Shown: one piece after another, positions 30,026 to 39,505 of the stretch
Layout of the letters: each line of letters begins with the position of its first letter
How positions within the stretch are numbered: the stretch's first letter is position 1
Translations under genes and position numbers: made by a program
NCBI RefSeq assembly: GCF_013004105.1
Contig: NZ_CP053085.1
Location: 2,790,001 to 2,854,000 of the forward strand
Direction: 5' to 3'
Length of the DNA stretch: 64,000 nucleotides
DNA from: Gemmatimonas groenlandica
GTDB lineage: Bacteria > Gemmatimonadota > Gemmatimonadetes > Gemmatimonadales > Gemmatimonadaceae
Notes under the pieces: generated by a model
Seen by the model: only the letters and a program-made list of their open reading frames with translations
What the model was told of the DNA's origin: nothing
The model's database searches: none

Positions 30026-31018
30026 CTATGCACGAAGATCGGCCACGCCGGGGATACCGTCGCGACCATGCGCCGTGACGACACCACGTTCGATGGCGCG
30101 CTCGACGGCAGCACCAGCCACGGCTTCAATGCGCGCCAGCGGTACGTCATCGGCACCGGCGAAGCCGGGCAGCGCGTCCAATGGTGACGCGGCGAACAGC
30201 ACGTCGCCGTCGAATGATGTGCCGCACGGCGTGATGCGATGATGCATCGCCGCCGTCGAGGCGCGGGCCAGTTGCGACAGCTGCGCTTTGCTCAGCGGCG
30301 TGCTCACCGCCACGAACACCAGCGTCGTGTTACGACGCACCGACGCCATCAGCGCGAACTCGGCCGGTGCATCCTGTCCACGCAACAGACGTACGGCGTC
30401 GAGAAATCCGCCGTGGCTGTCGCGCGCCCCGGCAATGATTCGGCCCTGTTCGTCGCGTACGTCGCCGAAAGCATTCACCACCGCGAAGGCCGCGGCCAGC
30501 ACCCCGCCGCCTTCAGCCACCCCGAGGCCAACGCCACCTTTCATAGCGGCGGCAGGCCCGACCGCCTTCCCCACCAGCGCGCCGGTGCCGGCACCAACAC
30601 AGCCTTCGGCAATCGACGTGGCCGAGGCCGCGTCGCAGGCCGCGTACGCCATGGCCGCCGTGGGGCGCGCGTCGAACCGGCCCAGTGGCGCCAGATCGAA
30701 GATGACGGCGGTGGGGACGATGGGGACGACGCCACCACCTACCGGGAAGCCGCGTCCCCGCTCTTCCATCCAGCGCATGACACCGGCCGCGGCATCGAGC
30801 CCATAGGCCGAACCACCGGTCAACAAAATGGCGTCGGTGCGATCGACCAGATGGTCGGGGTCGCAGGTCGCGAGTTCGCGCGTGCCGCTCGCGCGTCCCA
30901 GCAGCGCAGCGCTGCAACGGAACGGGGTATCGATACCACGGATCACACTGCATCCGGTGGCGCCTTCATGATCGGTGGCGTGCCCGATCGCCAGGCCGAG
31001 CTGCTCCCAGGGGGTCAT
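30026..31018 (-). CDS. P1-family peptidase (DmpA-like, self-processing)
   Basis: 330 residues. DmpA/L-aminopeptidase family features are the N-terminal GHATDHEGATGCSVI and ILLTGGSAYGLDAAAGVMRWMEERG, the central VGKAVGPAAAMKGGVG, and the autoproteolysis site RRNTTLVFVAV, where cleavage before Thr231 would create the N-terminal nucleophile. Members release N-terminal residues, including D-amino acids, from peptides or process beta-peptides. It lies between the sensor kinase and the C40 peptidase on one probable transcript, starting 9 bp after the kinase stop. Confidence 0.9.
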   Translation of the reverse strand: MTPWEQLGLAIGHATDHEGATGCSVIRGIDTPFRCSAALLGRASGTRELATCDPDHLVDRTDAILLTGGSAYGLDAAAGVMRWMEERGRGFPVGGGVVPIVPTAVIFDLAPLGRFDARPTAAMAYAACDAASATSIAEGCVGAGTGALVGKAVGPAAAMKGGVGLGVAEGGGVLAAAFAVVNAFGDVRDEQGRIIAGARDSHGGFLDAVRLLRGQDAPAEFALMASVRRNTTLVFVAVSTPLSKAQLSQLARASTAAMHHRITPCGTSFDGDVLFAASPLDALPGFAGADDVPLARIEAVAGAAVERAIERGVVTAHGRDGIPGVADLRA

Positions 31019-31027
31019 CCCGGAAAG

Positions 31028-34000
31028 CTAACGCGACTCCTGGATCAATTGGGCCACGCGAGTCTCGAGCTCGAGCAGCGTGAACGGCTTGGCCAGCACC
31101 GGTCGACCCGTCATGCGGATAAAGCGGGATGCGGTCGCGCTGTGTAAGTCGCCCGTCATGAACACGACGCGGCGCGCCTGCTCGATATCCCGCGATTCGA
31201 TCAGTTCGTAGACCTGTTCTCCCGTGAGCCCCTTCATGCGGAGATCCAGCAGAATCAGATCGTAGGAACGGTCGGCCAGCAGATCGAGCGCCTCGGCGCC
31301 ACCCTCGGCCACGTCGACCATGTAGCCCGTGTTCCGCAGGAATCGGCTGATCGCGCTCCGCAGCGTGACCTCGTCTTCGATCAACAACAGCGAGCGCGTC
31401 GCCGACGGTTCCAGCGCAGCCGTCGTTGAACCGTCGGTCGTCGCCGGCGACGCCACCGCTGCCACGACCGGGAACGACAGCGTGAACGCCGCGCCTTCGC
31501 CAGCGCGCGACTGCGCCTCGAGCGAGCCGCCGTGATCGCGTACGATGGCATGCGAAATCGTGAGGCCGAGGCCGCGATTGCCTTTCTCGCTGCGCGTCGT
31601 GAACATCGGCTCGAAAATGCGCGAGAGATGGTGCGACGTGATGCCCGGGCCGGTATCACTCACCTGCACTTCCACGCCCTTTGCGCCTGCGCGCGTGAGC
31701 ACGCGGATGCGACGCTCACCATCGTGACCACTGAGCGCCTCTTCCGCGTTCACGAGCAGATTCGACACGACCTGCTGCAACTGGATCGTATCGCCCAGAA
31801 TCTCCGGCAGGTCCTGCGCGGCGCTGAACTCGACGACGATACCATGCTCGCGCAGTCCATAGCCATGCAGATCGATGGCGCGGCGGATGAGCGCGTTCAC
31901 GTCCACGAGCTTGCGCTCGCCAGCGGTCTGCGGCGCTTCGCCGGTTGTGTCGAGCAGCTGCGACACAATCCGCGAGGCACGGCGCGCCTCTTCGCAAATC
32001 TGTTCGATCGCCCGACGATCCCGAGGGAGCATCGTGGCTGATGTCGCTTGCAACTCGGCCACCGCCAGCAAGCTCGCCAGCGGGTTGTTCAGTTCGTTCG
32101 CCACGCGACTGAGCGACTGCCCCACCGCGGCCATCCGCGCTTGCTGCGCATTCGTCTCGCGCGCGATCTCATCGTTCGTGACGTCGCGGATGATGCCGAG
32201 CGCGCCAACAACTTCTCCGTTCTCGTGAATCGGGGCAGTGGTGATCAATCCCAACCGCGGACCGTTCACGCTCATGAAGCGCATCTGCAAACGCCGGCGC
32301 TGGCCGGCCAGCGTCTCTGCCACCATTGCCAGCGCGGTCGGCCGGTCGGCCGGGTGCACCATCGCGGCGAAGTGCTGCCCGATCACCTCTTCGCGCTGCA
32401 CGCCGGCTTCGTTCAGGAAGCCCGCGTTCACCGAGGTGAAGAGGCCGTTCACGTCGCAGGTGCAAATCGCATCGGTTGCCGCTTCCACGAGTCGCATGTT
32501 CAGCGACTCGGAGCGCTCGCGAGCGCGCGACTCGGCGCGTCGATCGGTGATGTCGTGCAGACAGGCCACCGTGCCCGTGACCTGCCCCAGTTCGAACAAC
32601 GGCGCCGAGCTGACGCGCACCCATCGACGCTCGCCATCAGCCCGCAGCACTTCGCACTCGTATTGCTGACCCTCGCCGTTTCGTGCCAGCTGCTCAAACT
32701 GCTGCACGCTCTCGATCCACTCGGGCGGCGTGAGGTTCGAAACCGCCTCACTCTCGAGATTCGGCCGGCGGAAGAGCATGTGAGACGCCGGATTCGCGAA
32801 GGTGATACGACCGTCGAGATCGGTGATCACGATCGCGTCCGATACGGTCTCGAGCACCTTGCGATGCCGCTCGGCCAGCCGGTGTGAATCCGTCACGTCA
32901 TCGAACGTGATGACACAGCCACCATCAGGGTGCGGCGCCGCGAGCAGCGAGAACAGGCGTCCGGTGGCGTCATCGCGCACGAGTTCGCGTGTGGGCACGC
33001 CTTCCGCGAGGGCATTGGAGATGAACCGATCGACTGCGTTCGCATCGAGCGTGTCGCTGCTGCCCACCAGCGCATCGCGGAAGCGGCGGCCCAGTAGTGC
33101 CGGAATCGTCGTGCCGCACAGCTCCGCCGCCCGTGAGTTGCAGCGGCTCACCGTGAGCGATTCCTCGAGCACCACAATACCACTCGCCGTGCTGTCGAAC
33201 GCCACCTTCCACTCGCGCGTCGCCTTCTCGACTTCCTCGAACAGGCGCGCATTCACGATGGCAACCGCCACCTGATCGGCGAGACGCTGCAGTACCTTGC
33301 CGTCTTCCTGATCGAACGGGCGCTCGCGATTCATGACCGCGATCGACCCGATCGTGCCACGGCCGGTGATGAGCGGGGCAATCACCATGCGCTGAATGGG
33401 CGCGAGGTGCTGCACCATTCGATGAAGCGCGGTTTCGGTGCTCCCTTCGTTCTGGACGATCAGCTCGTTCGACACTACCGAGCGTCCGATCACACTGCCC
33501 GTGAGCGGCAGATGTACGCCGCTGAGCACATCGGCACTACCGATCGATGCGACGATGTGCAGATACTCGCCGGTCCGTAGCGCGACGCAGGCGCCTTCGA
33601 CGCCGAGCAACGAGACGGTATGACGGAGGATCAGCCGCAGGACCTCGCCCAGCCGCAGCGACTCGCCGACGGCGCGCGCCACATCGGCGAGCGCCTCGGT
33701 GGTGCGACGTTCGCGTTCGCTCTCGGCATAGCGACGCGCGTTGGCGATCGCCGTAGCCGCCTGCGAGGCCATCGTGGCCAGCACTTCCTCGTCTTCCGCG
33801 GTGTAGACGTCGGCATGCGTGGAGTGCACGGCCAGAACGCCGAGCAAGCGAATGCCCACGCGCACCGGCACCGCGAGCACCGACGTGGCCGCACCCGATT
33901 CCCCGACCACGTCGTACATCGACAGCGGCGGGATCAGGCCGGCGCGCTCACGGGCCCGGTCGGCGTCGCGATCACCCACGCGCACCGGACGTCCCGTGCG

Positions 34001-34816
34001 CGCCACTTCCGCCACGATCCCTTCGCCCAGACGCACCGGGCCGCGGGCACGTTCGACACCGCGCACGATGCGCAGGCCAGTCGTCAGGATGTCGGCGTCG
34101 AGATCGGGGATCAGCACGGCCACGCCATCGGTGCGCACAGCGAGCTGCACCTGACGCGTGAGTTCGCGCATGATCTCGTGCTCGTCGAGAGAGCGTGTGA
34201 GCGAGGCGCCCGCTTCCTGCAGTCGGAGCAATCGCTCGTGCCGCTGTTCGGCGAGAGCACGCAGCGCGTCGTAGGCGACGCGGGCGGCCAGATGACGCGT
34301 AATCGCACTGATGTCACGTCGGCGGACTTCGCTGGGGCGACGGCCATCGCGTGGTCCCGCCAGCTTCACAATGCCGAGCAGCTCACCATCGGAGCCGCGC
34401 AGCAGCGCGACAATCAGATCGGTGGGCAACCAGGTGTGGCCGTCTCCTGCCGGATGCGCCTCGGCGCCGAAGAATTCGCGGGATACCCACGGATCGCTGC
34501 CGTCCAGCAGGTGGAGATCACCAACGCGAAATCGCTCCAGGTGCGACAGGCGACGACGCCACACAGCGCCCGGCAGGGGCTTGAGGGCGAGTCCGGTCAG
34601 CGATGCCGTTTCCGGCAGTCCAGCCCGCATGACCGAGATCGGATTGAGCGACGCATCGCGCAACGAGATCACCACCCGGTCGAACCCCATGCCTTGCAGC
34701 AGCTCCGCCGTGACGTTCACACGCGCGGCCGTCGACTCGGCGCGATCGATCGCGTCGAGCGACTCCGTCAGCGACAGCGCCGACAGACTGGAGGGGGGAG
34801 GCAGGGTTGGTGACAT
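31028..34816 (-). CDS. Large GAF/PAS hybrid sensor kinase lacking the phosphoacceptor His
   Basis: 1262 residues, no membrane segment. Approximate order: GAF (30-190), GAF (205-365), GAF (385-530), three PAS domains (535-900; SDAIVITDLDGRITFANPAS is the second), dimerisation helices (about 895-960), ATPase domain (about 1000-1125; N-box VSNLLVNAEEAL, G1 DTGPGI, G2 GNRGLGLT), receiver domain (about 1140-1262; Asp1191, Thr1221, Lys1243). The dimerisation motif, normally HELNNPL, reads NELNNPL: position 907 is Asn (codon AAC). It may be a pseudokinase, phosphorylate elsewhere, or act through a partner. It starts 64 bp after tamB. Confidence 0.92.
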   Translation of the reverse strand: MSPTLPPPSSLSALSLTESLDAIDRAESTAARVNVTAELLQGMGFDRVVISLRDASLNPISVMRAGLPETASLTGLALKPLPGAVWRRRLSHLERFRVGDLHLLDGSDPWVSREFFGAEAHPAGDGHTWLPTDLIVALLRGSDGELLGIVKLAGPRDGRRPSEVRRRDISAITRHLAARVAYDALRALAEQRHERLLRLQEAGASLTRSLDEHEIMRELTRQVQLAVRTDGVAVLIPDLDADILTTGLRIVRGVERARGPVRLGEGIVAEVARTGRPVRVGDRDADRARERAGLIPPLSMYDVVGESGAATSVLAVPVRVGIRLLGVLAVHSTHADVYTAEDEEVLATMASQAATAIANARRYAESERERRTTEALADVARAVGESLRLGEVLRLILRHTVSLLGVEGACVALRTGEYLHIVASIGSADVLSGVHLPLTGSVIGRSVVSNELIVQNEGSTETALHRMVQHLAPIQRMVIAPLITGRGTIGSIAVMNRERPFDQEDGKVLQRLADQVAVAIVNARLFEEVEKATREWKVAFDSTASGIVVLEESLTVSRCNSRAAELCGTTIPALLGRRFRDALVGSSDTLDANAVDRFISNALAEGVPTRELVRDDATGRLFSLLAAPHPDGGCVITFDDVTDSHRLAERHRKVLETVSDAIVITDLDGRITFANPASHMLFRRPNLESEAVSNLTPPEWIESVQQFEQLARNGEGQQYECEVLRADGERRWVRVSSAPLFELGQVTGTVACLHDITDRRAESRARERSESLNMRLVEAATDAICTCDVNGLFTSVNAGFLNEAGVQREEVIGQHFAAMVHPADRPTALAMVAETLAGQRRRLQMRFMSVNGPRLGLITTAPIHENGEVVGALGIIRDVTNDEIARETNAQQARMAAVGQSLSRVANELNNPLASLLAVAELQATSATMLPRDRRAIEQICEEARRASRIVSQLLDTTGEAPQTAGERKLVDVNALIRRAIDLHGYGLREHGIVVEFSAAQDLPEILGDTIQLQQVVSNLLVNAEEALSGHDGERRIRVLTRAGAKGVEVQVSDTGPGITSHHLSRIFEPMFTTRSEKGNRGLGLTISHAIVRDHGGSLEAQSRAGEGAAFTLSFPVVAAVASPATTDGSTTAALEPSATRSLLLIEDEVTLRSAISRFLRNTGYMVDVAEGGAEALDLLADRSYDLILLDLRMKGLTGEQVYELIESRDIEQARRVVFMTGDLHSATASRFIRMTGRPVLAKPFTLLELETRVAQLIQESR

Positions 34817-34879
34817 CTGACGCGTAAAGACGAGCGGGCAAAGGCGGTCGAAACAAGATACTGCCCCGTTTGCCAGAAC

Positions 34880-37800
34880 TCAGAAGGTCCAGCTTCTGAA
34901 AAAGTCGATGCCGATCTGCGGCGGCGTCTGCTGGAAGGTGCGGCTTATCCCTAGTCGTCCACAGGCCTGGGCGCTGGAACCCGGCTCGAGACCGAGCGCG
35001 ACGCTGAGGCCACCGTCGAAGCGCCGCTCCACCTTCACCCCGAGCCCCTGGGCAAACAGCGACAAGGCGTCGCCGCCACCCGAGGTCTGGCTGGACAGTC
35101 CGCACAGCCCCGTACTGAAGGTGAAGTATGTATTTCGGGCGATTTGACCGCCCACGCCAACCCGGGTCGAGGCGAGGATGCCCAGGCCATTCTCGCGGAG
35201 ATTGGCGGCATCGCCAGGATTGAGCGCGGTCGGCTCGACCTGAACCACGTCGAACCGACCACCAGCCAACCGGCTCGACAGGTAGCTGCCCGCCAGGCGC
35301 AAGGCGAGGGTGGCGCCCTGTTCGGCGTACGGCGTGCCCAACAACGCGTACGCTGGCTCTCCGGTCACGAGGTAGCTCAACATGTCGCTCTCAGGGAGCG
35401 GCGGGTTGTCGGCACTGGACAACGCCAGCGAGGGACGGTCGATCGTGCCCGCGATGTTCACGCGAATACGAACGTCCTGCCGGTTCGAGTTCGGTCGCGT
35501 CTCGCGGATCGTATGCAGCGCGGTGATGTCGAGCGCGGGCTCGAGATCCGGGTCACCGAAGAAGCGCACGAGTCCGCGTTCGACTTCGAAGCCGGGTCGG
35601 GCGATGCCGAGGTTCAGCTGGTAGGTGCCGCGATCCACCGTCAGCGAGTCGGCCAGCGCGAGCCGCGGCACCTGACCGTCGCGCGAGAGCGCACGCGTCA
35701 CGCGCAGCCCGCCGCCCAGTTTGAGATTCGCTTCCGGTGAGCGCAGCCAGACATCGTCGCCGATACTCACGCGCACGTTGTCGAGCTGCAGATTCTGCAT
35801 GATCGCGCGCGGTGCCGAAGGCAGCAGGCCATTTACGCCGAAGCGGGTGGTGTCGATGATGTCGAGATTGTCGGTGAGATCGAGGGCCCGACGCTGCGCG
35901 AGCGCGCGAATGTAGACGCGTCCGCGATCGATCCGTACCGCGCCCTGCACGCGCGGGGCATCGCGCGATCCGGTCAGTGTGATCGGTGTGGTCGTCGTCA
36001 TTACGATCGACGCGGTGCGCGGCTTGTCGATCGCCTGAAATTCGTTGGCGGCCAGCCGCAGATTGAACGTCGGGTTCGCGATCTCGCGAATTCCGATCGA
36101 GCCACTGATCCCGATCGAGTCCTGCGGCGTGCCACTCGTGGCACCAATCCGGCGAATCAGGATGCTGTCGCCGAACAACCCGATGTCGGCGCGTGCCTTG
36201 TCGAGTCGGATCCCCAGATTGTCGAGCGACAGCGAGGCACTGTCGAGCCGCACTTCACCACGCAGACGCGGACGATCCCATGTGCCGGTGAGCGCGACGT
36301 CGGTGAAGAGCGATCCGCGGGCACGCGTGACATCGGGGAACACCGACTCCAGCAGGGTGAGATCGGTTTGCTGGGTGACGATGCGACCGGTGAGCGGCTC
36401 GTTGATCTGACGCGTGCGGTTGCCGAACAGCGCCAGATCGAGGGGCAACGAGGCGGAGGCCTGCAGTGCCGGCTTTCCACTCAGTCGCAGCGCGCCTTCG
36501 ACGTTGAGGCGCAGCGAATCGTAGTGGGCCGTGGCGAAGAGATCGCCGAAGCGCACGCGACCGGCGACGGCATCACGCAAGTCGACCGTGCCATCGATAC
36601 GCGGCTGTTCACGCGTACCACTCAAGGCGATCGTGGCCGACGCCGTCCCGCGAGAGAGCCCTGAGGTGCGCAGCAGACGACCGATATCGGCGAGCGCGAC
36701 GCGATCCGCATCCACCCGGCCGCTCACGACACCGCCCGCCGCCAGTCCTCCGCGAATCGCGATGCGGCCGGTATCGGTGTGCTGCAGCACCAGTGAGTCG
36801 AGCGAGCCGATCGTGCCGTTCGCGCCGGGCATGAAGCGCAGCATCGCCGGCGCCACCAGCGCGAAGCCACGCGGACGCACCGACGCGCTGTCCACGCGCA
36901 GCGTGAGGGTGTCGACGGTCACGACACTGGAGTCGCCGTTCCGCGCCACGCCACCGGCGATGGCGACGCGCGATTCCGACGACGTGCGCATCTGCACCCC
37001 GAAGCGTTCGGCCAATCCGCCGCGGAGGGTGGATTGCCCCGCCGCCGAGGCGATGTCGATGCCGGCAAAGTTCGCGGAATCCAGCGTGGCGGAGAGGGAC
37101 CCGTTCGCTCCGCGCAACACATCACGTACGGCAAGGTCGACTGATGCGCGCTGTGTGCGCGAGGTGGCCACGACCACATCGCGGGCATCGCCGCGCAGGC
37201 GGAGATCCAGTCCGCGCGAATCGGTCGTATCGATCGAGCCGGAAAGCTGTCCGGACAGTTCGATCGAACCGCGCAGCGTGTCGCCGGCCAGCACGAGGGC
37301 ACGCTTGGTGGAGTCGGTGGGTGACAGCCATGGCCGCAGTCCACCGAGCGAGTCGACGACCATCGAAATCGAGAGCGAATCGCGCCGGGCCTTGGTGATC
37401 CCGAGGCCGCCCTGCGCGGTGAGTCGCACGGCCGAACTCTCGATCGCGAGTGTGTCGGCGCGGACATGCCCGGAGTCGAAGTGCACCACCGCCATGCCAC
37501 CAAACAGCCGCGCATCGGCCACGCGCGAGAACTGGTCCACCGTCGCGCGCAACGACCCACGCAGCGTTTCGATGGTGGATGCGCTCATGTCGACGGTACC
37601 GAGCATGGAGAGTGACGTGATCGGAAACCGGCTGTCGCCGAGCAGATTCTGCAGATTACCGCCGCGCAGACGCCACTGCCCGGTGGCACCCATCTCGGGC
37701 TCGAGCGCGTCGGCGCTGCCGGTGAACGACAGTTCGCCGCCTTCACCAGCGAGCGTCGTCTGCACCTCGAACTTCTCGGCCATGCCCGCCGCCTTGATGC

Positions 37801-39505
37801 GACCCACCGCCGATCCACGCAGTGGCAGCGACGGATACGAGCGCGACATCGTGGTGTACGACAGCGGCACGGCCTGCATGTCGATATCGAACTTCACGCC
37901 TTCGGTGAGCAGCGTGAAATGGCCGTCGCCCGTGAAGCGTGACGGCTGACCCGGGCCGTCCACATGTTCGATGTCGGCCTTGGAGAAGAAGGCGTCATAC
38001 CAGAGGGAATCGAGGCGCATGGTACCGCGCGCGAAGCCATTCAGCTCGGGGAAGAGCGGATTCACGAAGCGCGGCGTGCGCATGTCGAGCTGCTGCAATT
38101 CGAGATCGACGCCCTTCAGAATCGCTTCGGCGGGCGTGAAGATGTCCACGATGCCTCGCACGCGGGCGCGCGAGACTGCACCGGGCACGTGCGCGTCGGC
38201 GAAGCTGAGCTGCGCGTCGTCGAGCTGCCAGTTGGTGACGGGCCCGCCGCGCGCCCGCACCCGGCCCGTGACGTTGCCCTGCCAGTCGTACGGGAACGGC
38301 TCGCCGTTGAACCAGCGCAACAGCGCCGTGTTGGCCGGCAACAGTTCGAGATCGACATCGTTTATCTTGAGCACCGGACCGCCCACGGCGAACGTCATGT
38401 TGCCTTTCAGCCGCGATTTCAGCGCGCGGGCATCCATGTCGCGAAGACCGTACTCGAGGATCGCGAGATTCTTCGGGTCATTCTTGATCGTGATGAAGGT
38501 GCTGCCACCGCCACTCCACGGCAGCGTCTCGTCGATCCACGACATGTCGGCCATCGCCACGCTGTCGCCCTTGAGCTTCACGTCGTAGCGCACCGGCAGG
38601 CCACTGCCCCACACCACTTTGGCGCTACCATGGGCGCCGGAGTTGGCCAGGTTGAAACTCACGTCGTCCATCCAGAGGGAATCGGCGACTTTGCGCACGG
38701 TGCTCTTCATGTTGCGGAACCAGAACGGCGGATAGATCCACACGACGTCCATCTTCTGCATGTCCAGCTTCAGGCCCGCCGAATCAGGATCGGCGATGCG
38801 CGAGCGGCCCAGCGCAAGACCGCCACGCACGAAGCGATACACCCGCACGAAACGGTTGCCGTCGCGGCGCACTTCGCCGTCGAGTCGCGTGAGATTGAAG
38901 GTGAGCGCGCTGTCGCGCTTGGCACCTTTGAGCGTGTCGGACAACACCCATGGCAATCGCGCCGTGAACGTGCCTTCGCGAATCGTGGTCGTGTCGATCA
39001 CGATGTACTCGCCGAAACGGCTCCGCTTATTCGACGCCAATACGCCCTTTCGCCGCAACGCCCGCTTCCAATTCCAGTCGTCGTTGCCGTAGTCGATCAT
39101 CGTGATCGACGGGCGCGTGATCTCGAGCGACTTGATCACGATGCGCCGATCGAGCAGGTCGCGCGGATCGTAGCTGGCGCGTATGGGACCGCTGCTCAGG
39201 AACGGCGTGCCGTCGGCACTACGGATATCGATCGAGTCGATCGTGATATCGGTGAACAGCGTGCCGCTCACCCTGCCCACGTACAGCTTGCCCGGAATGA
39301 TGGCCGATATCGTGGGCACCACGACGCGCATGATGGCCGCACGACCACGATCGGTCTGCGTGAGTACCGCCACGCCACCTACAACCAGCGCGACGATCGT
39401 GAGCAAGACCGCCGCTGTCGCCAGTACCACGGTCCGTCGCCGGATACGGCTCTTACCGCGGGTCGGAGTCTGCCCGACCTCCTCGACATCGCCGTCGCGC
39501 ATCAA
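34880..39505 (-). CDS. tamB: TamB-type translocation/assembly or lipid-transfer protein
   Basis: 1541 residues. A basic N-terminus, one inner-membrane segment (TVVLATAAVLLTIVALVVGGVAV, 25-47), an AsmA-like start (GKLYVGRVSGTLFTDITIDSIDI), a very long beta-helical region of alternating short strands, and a C-terminal DUF490 domain (SYLVTGEPAYALLGT; IGIDFFRSWTF). TamB spans the periplasm and works with TamA/BamA-type barrels in outer-membrane protein insertion or phospholipid transport. Its ATG overlaps the stop of the barrel gene (ATGA), the usual tamA-tamB order. Confidence 0.92.
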   Translation of the reverse strand: MMRDGDVEEVGQTPTRGKSRIRRRTVVLATAAVLLTIVALVVGGVAVLTQTDRGRAAIMRVVVPTISAIIPGKLYVGRVSGTLFTDITIDSIDIRSADGTPFLSSGPIRASYDPRDLLDRRIVIKSLEITRPSITMIDYGNDDWNWKRALRRKGVLASNKRSRFGEYIVIDTTTIREGTFTARLPWVLSDTLKGAKRDSALTFNLTRLDGEVRRDGNRFVRVYRFVRGGLALGRSRIADPDSAGLKLDMQKMDVVWIYPPFWFRNMKSTVRKVADSLWMDDVSFNLANSGAHGSAKVVWGSGLPVRYDVKLKGDSVAMADMSWIDETLPWSGGGSTFITIKNDPKNLAILEYGLRDMDARALKSRLKGNMTFAVGGPVLKINDVDLELLPANTALLRWFNGEPFPYDWQGNVTGRVRARGGPVTNWQLDDAQLSFADAHVPGAVSRARVRGIVDIFTPAEAILKGVDLELQQLDMRTPRFVNPLFPELNGFARGTMRLDSLWYDAFFSKADIEHVDGPGQPSRFTGDGHFTLLTEGVKFDIDMQAVPLSYTTMSRSYPSLPLRGSAVGRIKAAGMAEKFEVQTTLAGEGGELSFTGSADALEPEMGATGQWRLRGGNLQNLLGDSRFPITSLSMLGTVDMSASTIETLRGSLRATVDQFSRVADARLFGGMAVVHFDSGHVRADTLAIESSAVRLTAQGGLGITKARRDSLSISMVVDSLGGLRPWLSPTDSTKRALVLAGDTLRGSIELSGQLSGSIDTTDSRGLDLRLRGDARDVVVATSRTQRASVDLAVRDVLRGANGSLSATLDSANFAGIDIASAAGQSTLRGGLAERFGVQMRTSSESRVAIAGGVARNGDSSVVTVDTLTLRVDSASVRPRGFALVAPAMLRFMPGANGTIGSLDSLVLQHTDTGRIAIRGGLAAGGVVSGRVDADRVALADIGRLLRTSGLSRGTASATIALSGTREQPRIDGTVDLRDAVAGRVRFGDLFATAHYDSLRLNVEGALRLSGKPALQASASLPLDLALFGNRTRQINEPLTGRIVTQQTDLTLLESVFPDVTRARGSLFTDVALTGTWDRPRLRGEVRLDSASLSLDNLGIRLDKARADIGLFGDSILIRRIGATSGTPQDSIGISGSIGIREIANPTFNLRLAANEFQAIDKPRTASIVMTTTTPITLTGSRDAPRVQGAVRIDRGRVYIRALAQRRALDLTDNLDIIDTTRFGVNGLLPSAPRAIMQNLQLDNVRVSIGDDVWLRSPEANLKLGGGLRVTRALSRDGQVPRLALADSLTVDRGTYQLNLGIARPGFEVERGLVRFFGDPDLEPALDITALHTIRETRPNSNRQDVRIRVNIAGTIDRPSLALSSADNPPLPESDMLSYLVTGEPAYALLGTPYAEQGATLALRLAGSYLSSRLAGGRFDVVQVEPTALNPGDAANLRENGLGILASTRVGVGGQIARNTYFTFSTGLCGLSSQTSGGGDALSLFAQGLGVKVERRFDGGLSVALGLEPGSSAQACGRLGISRTFQQTPPQIGIDFFRSWTF

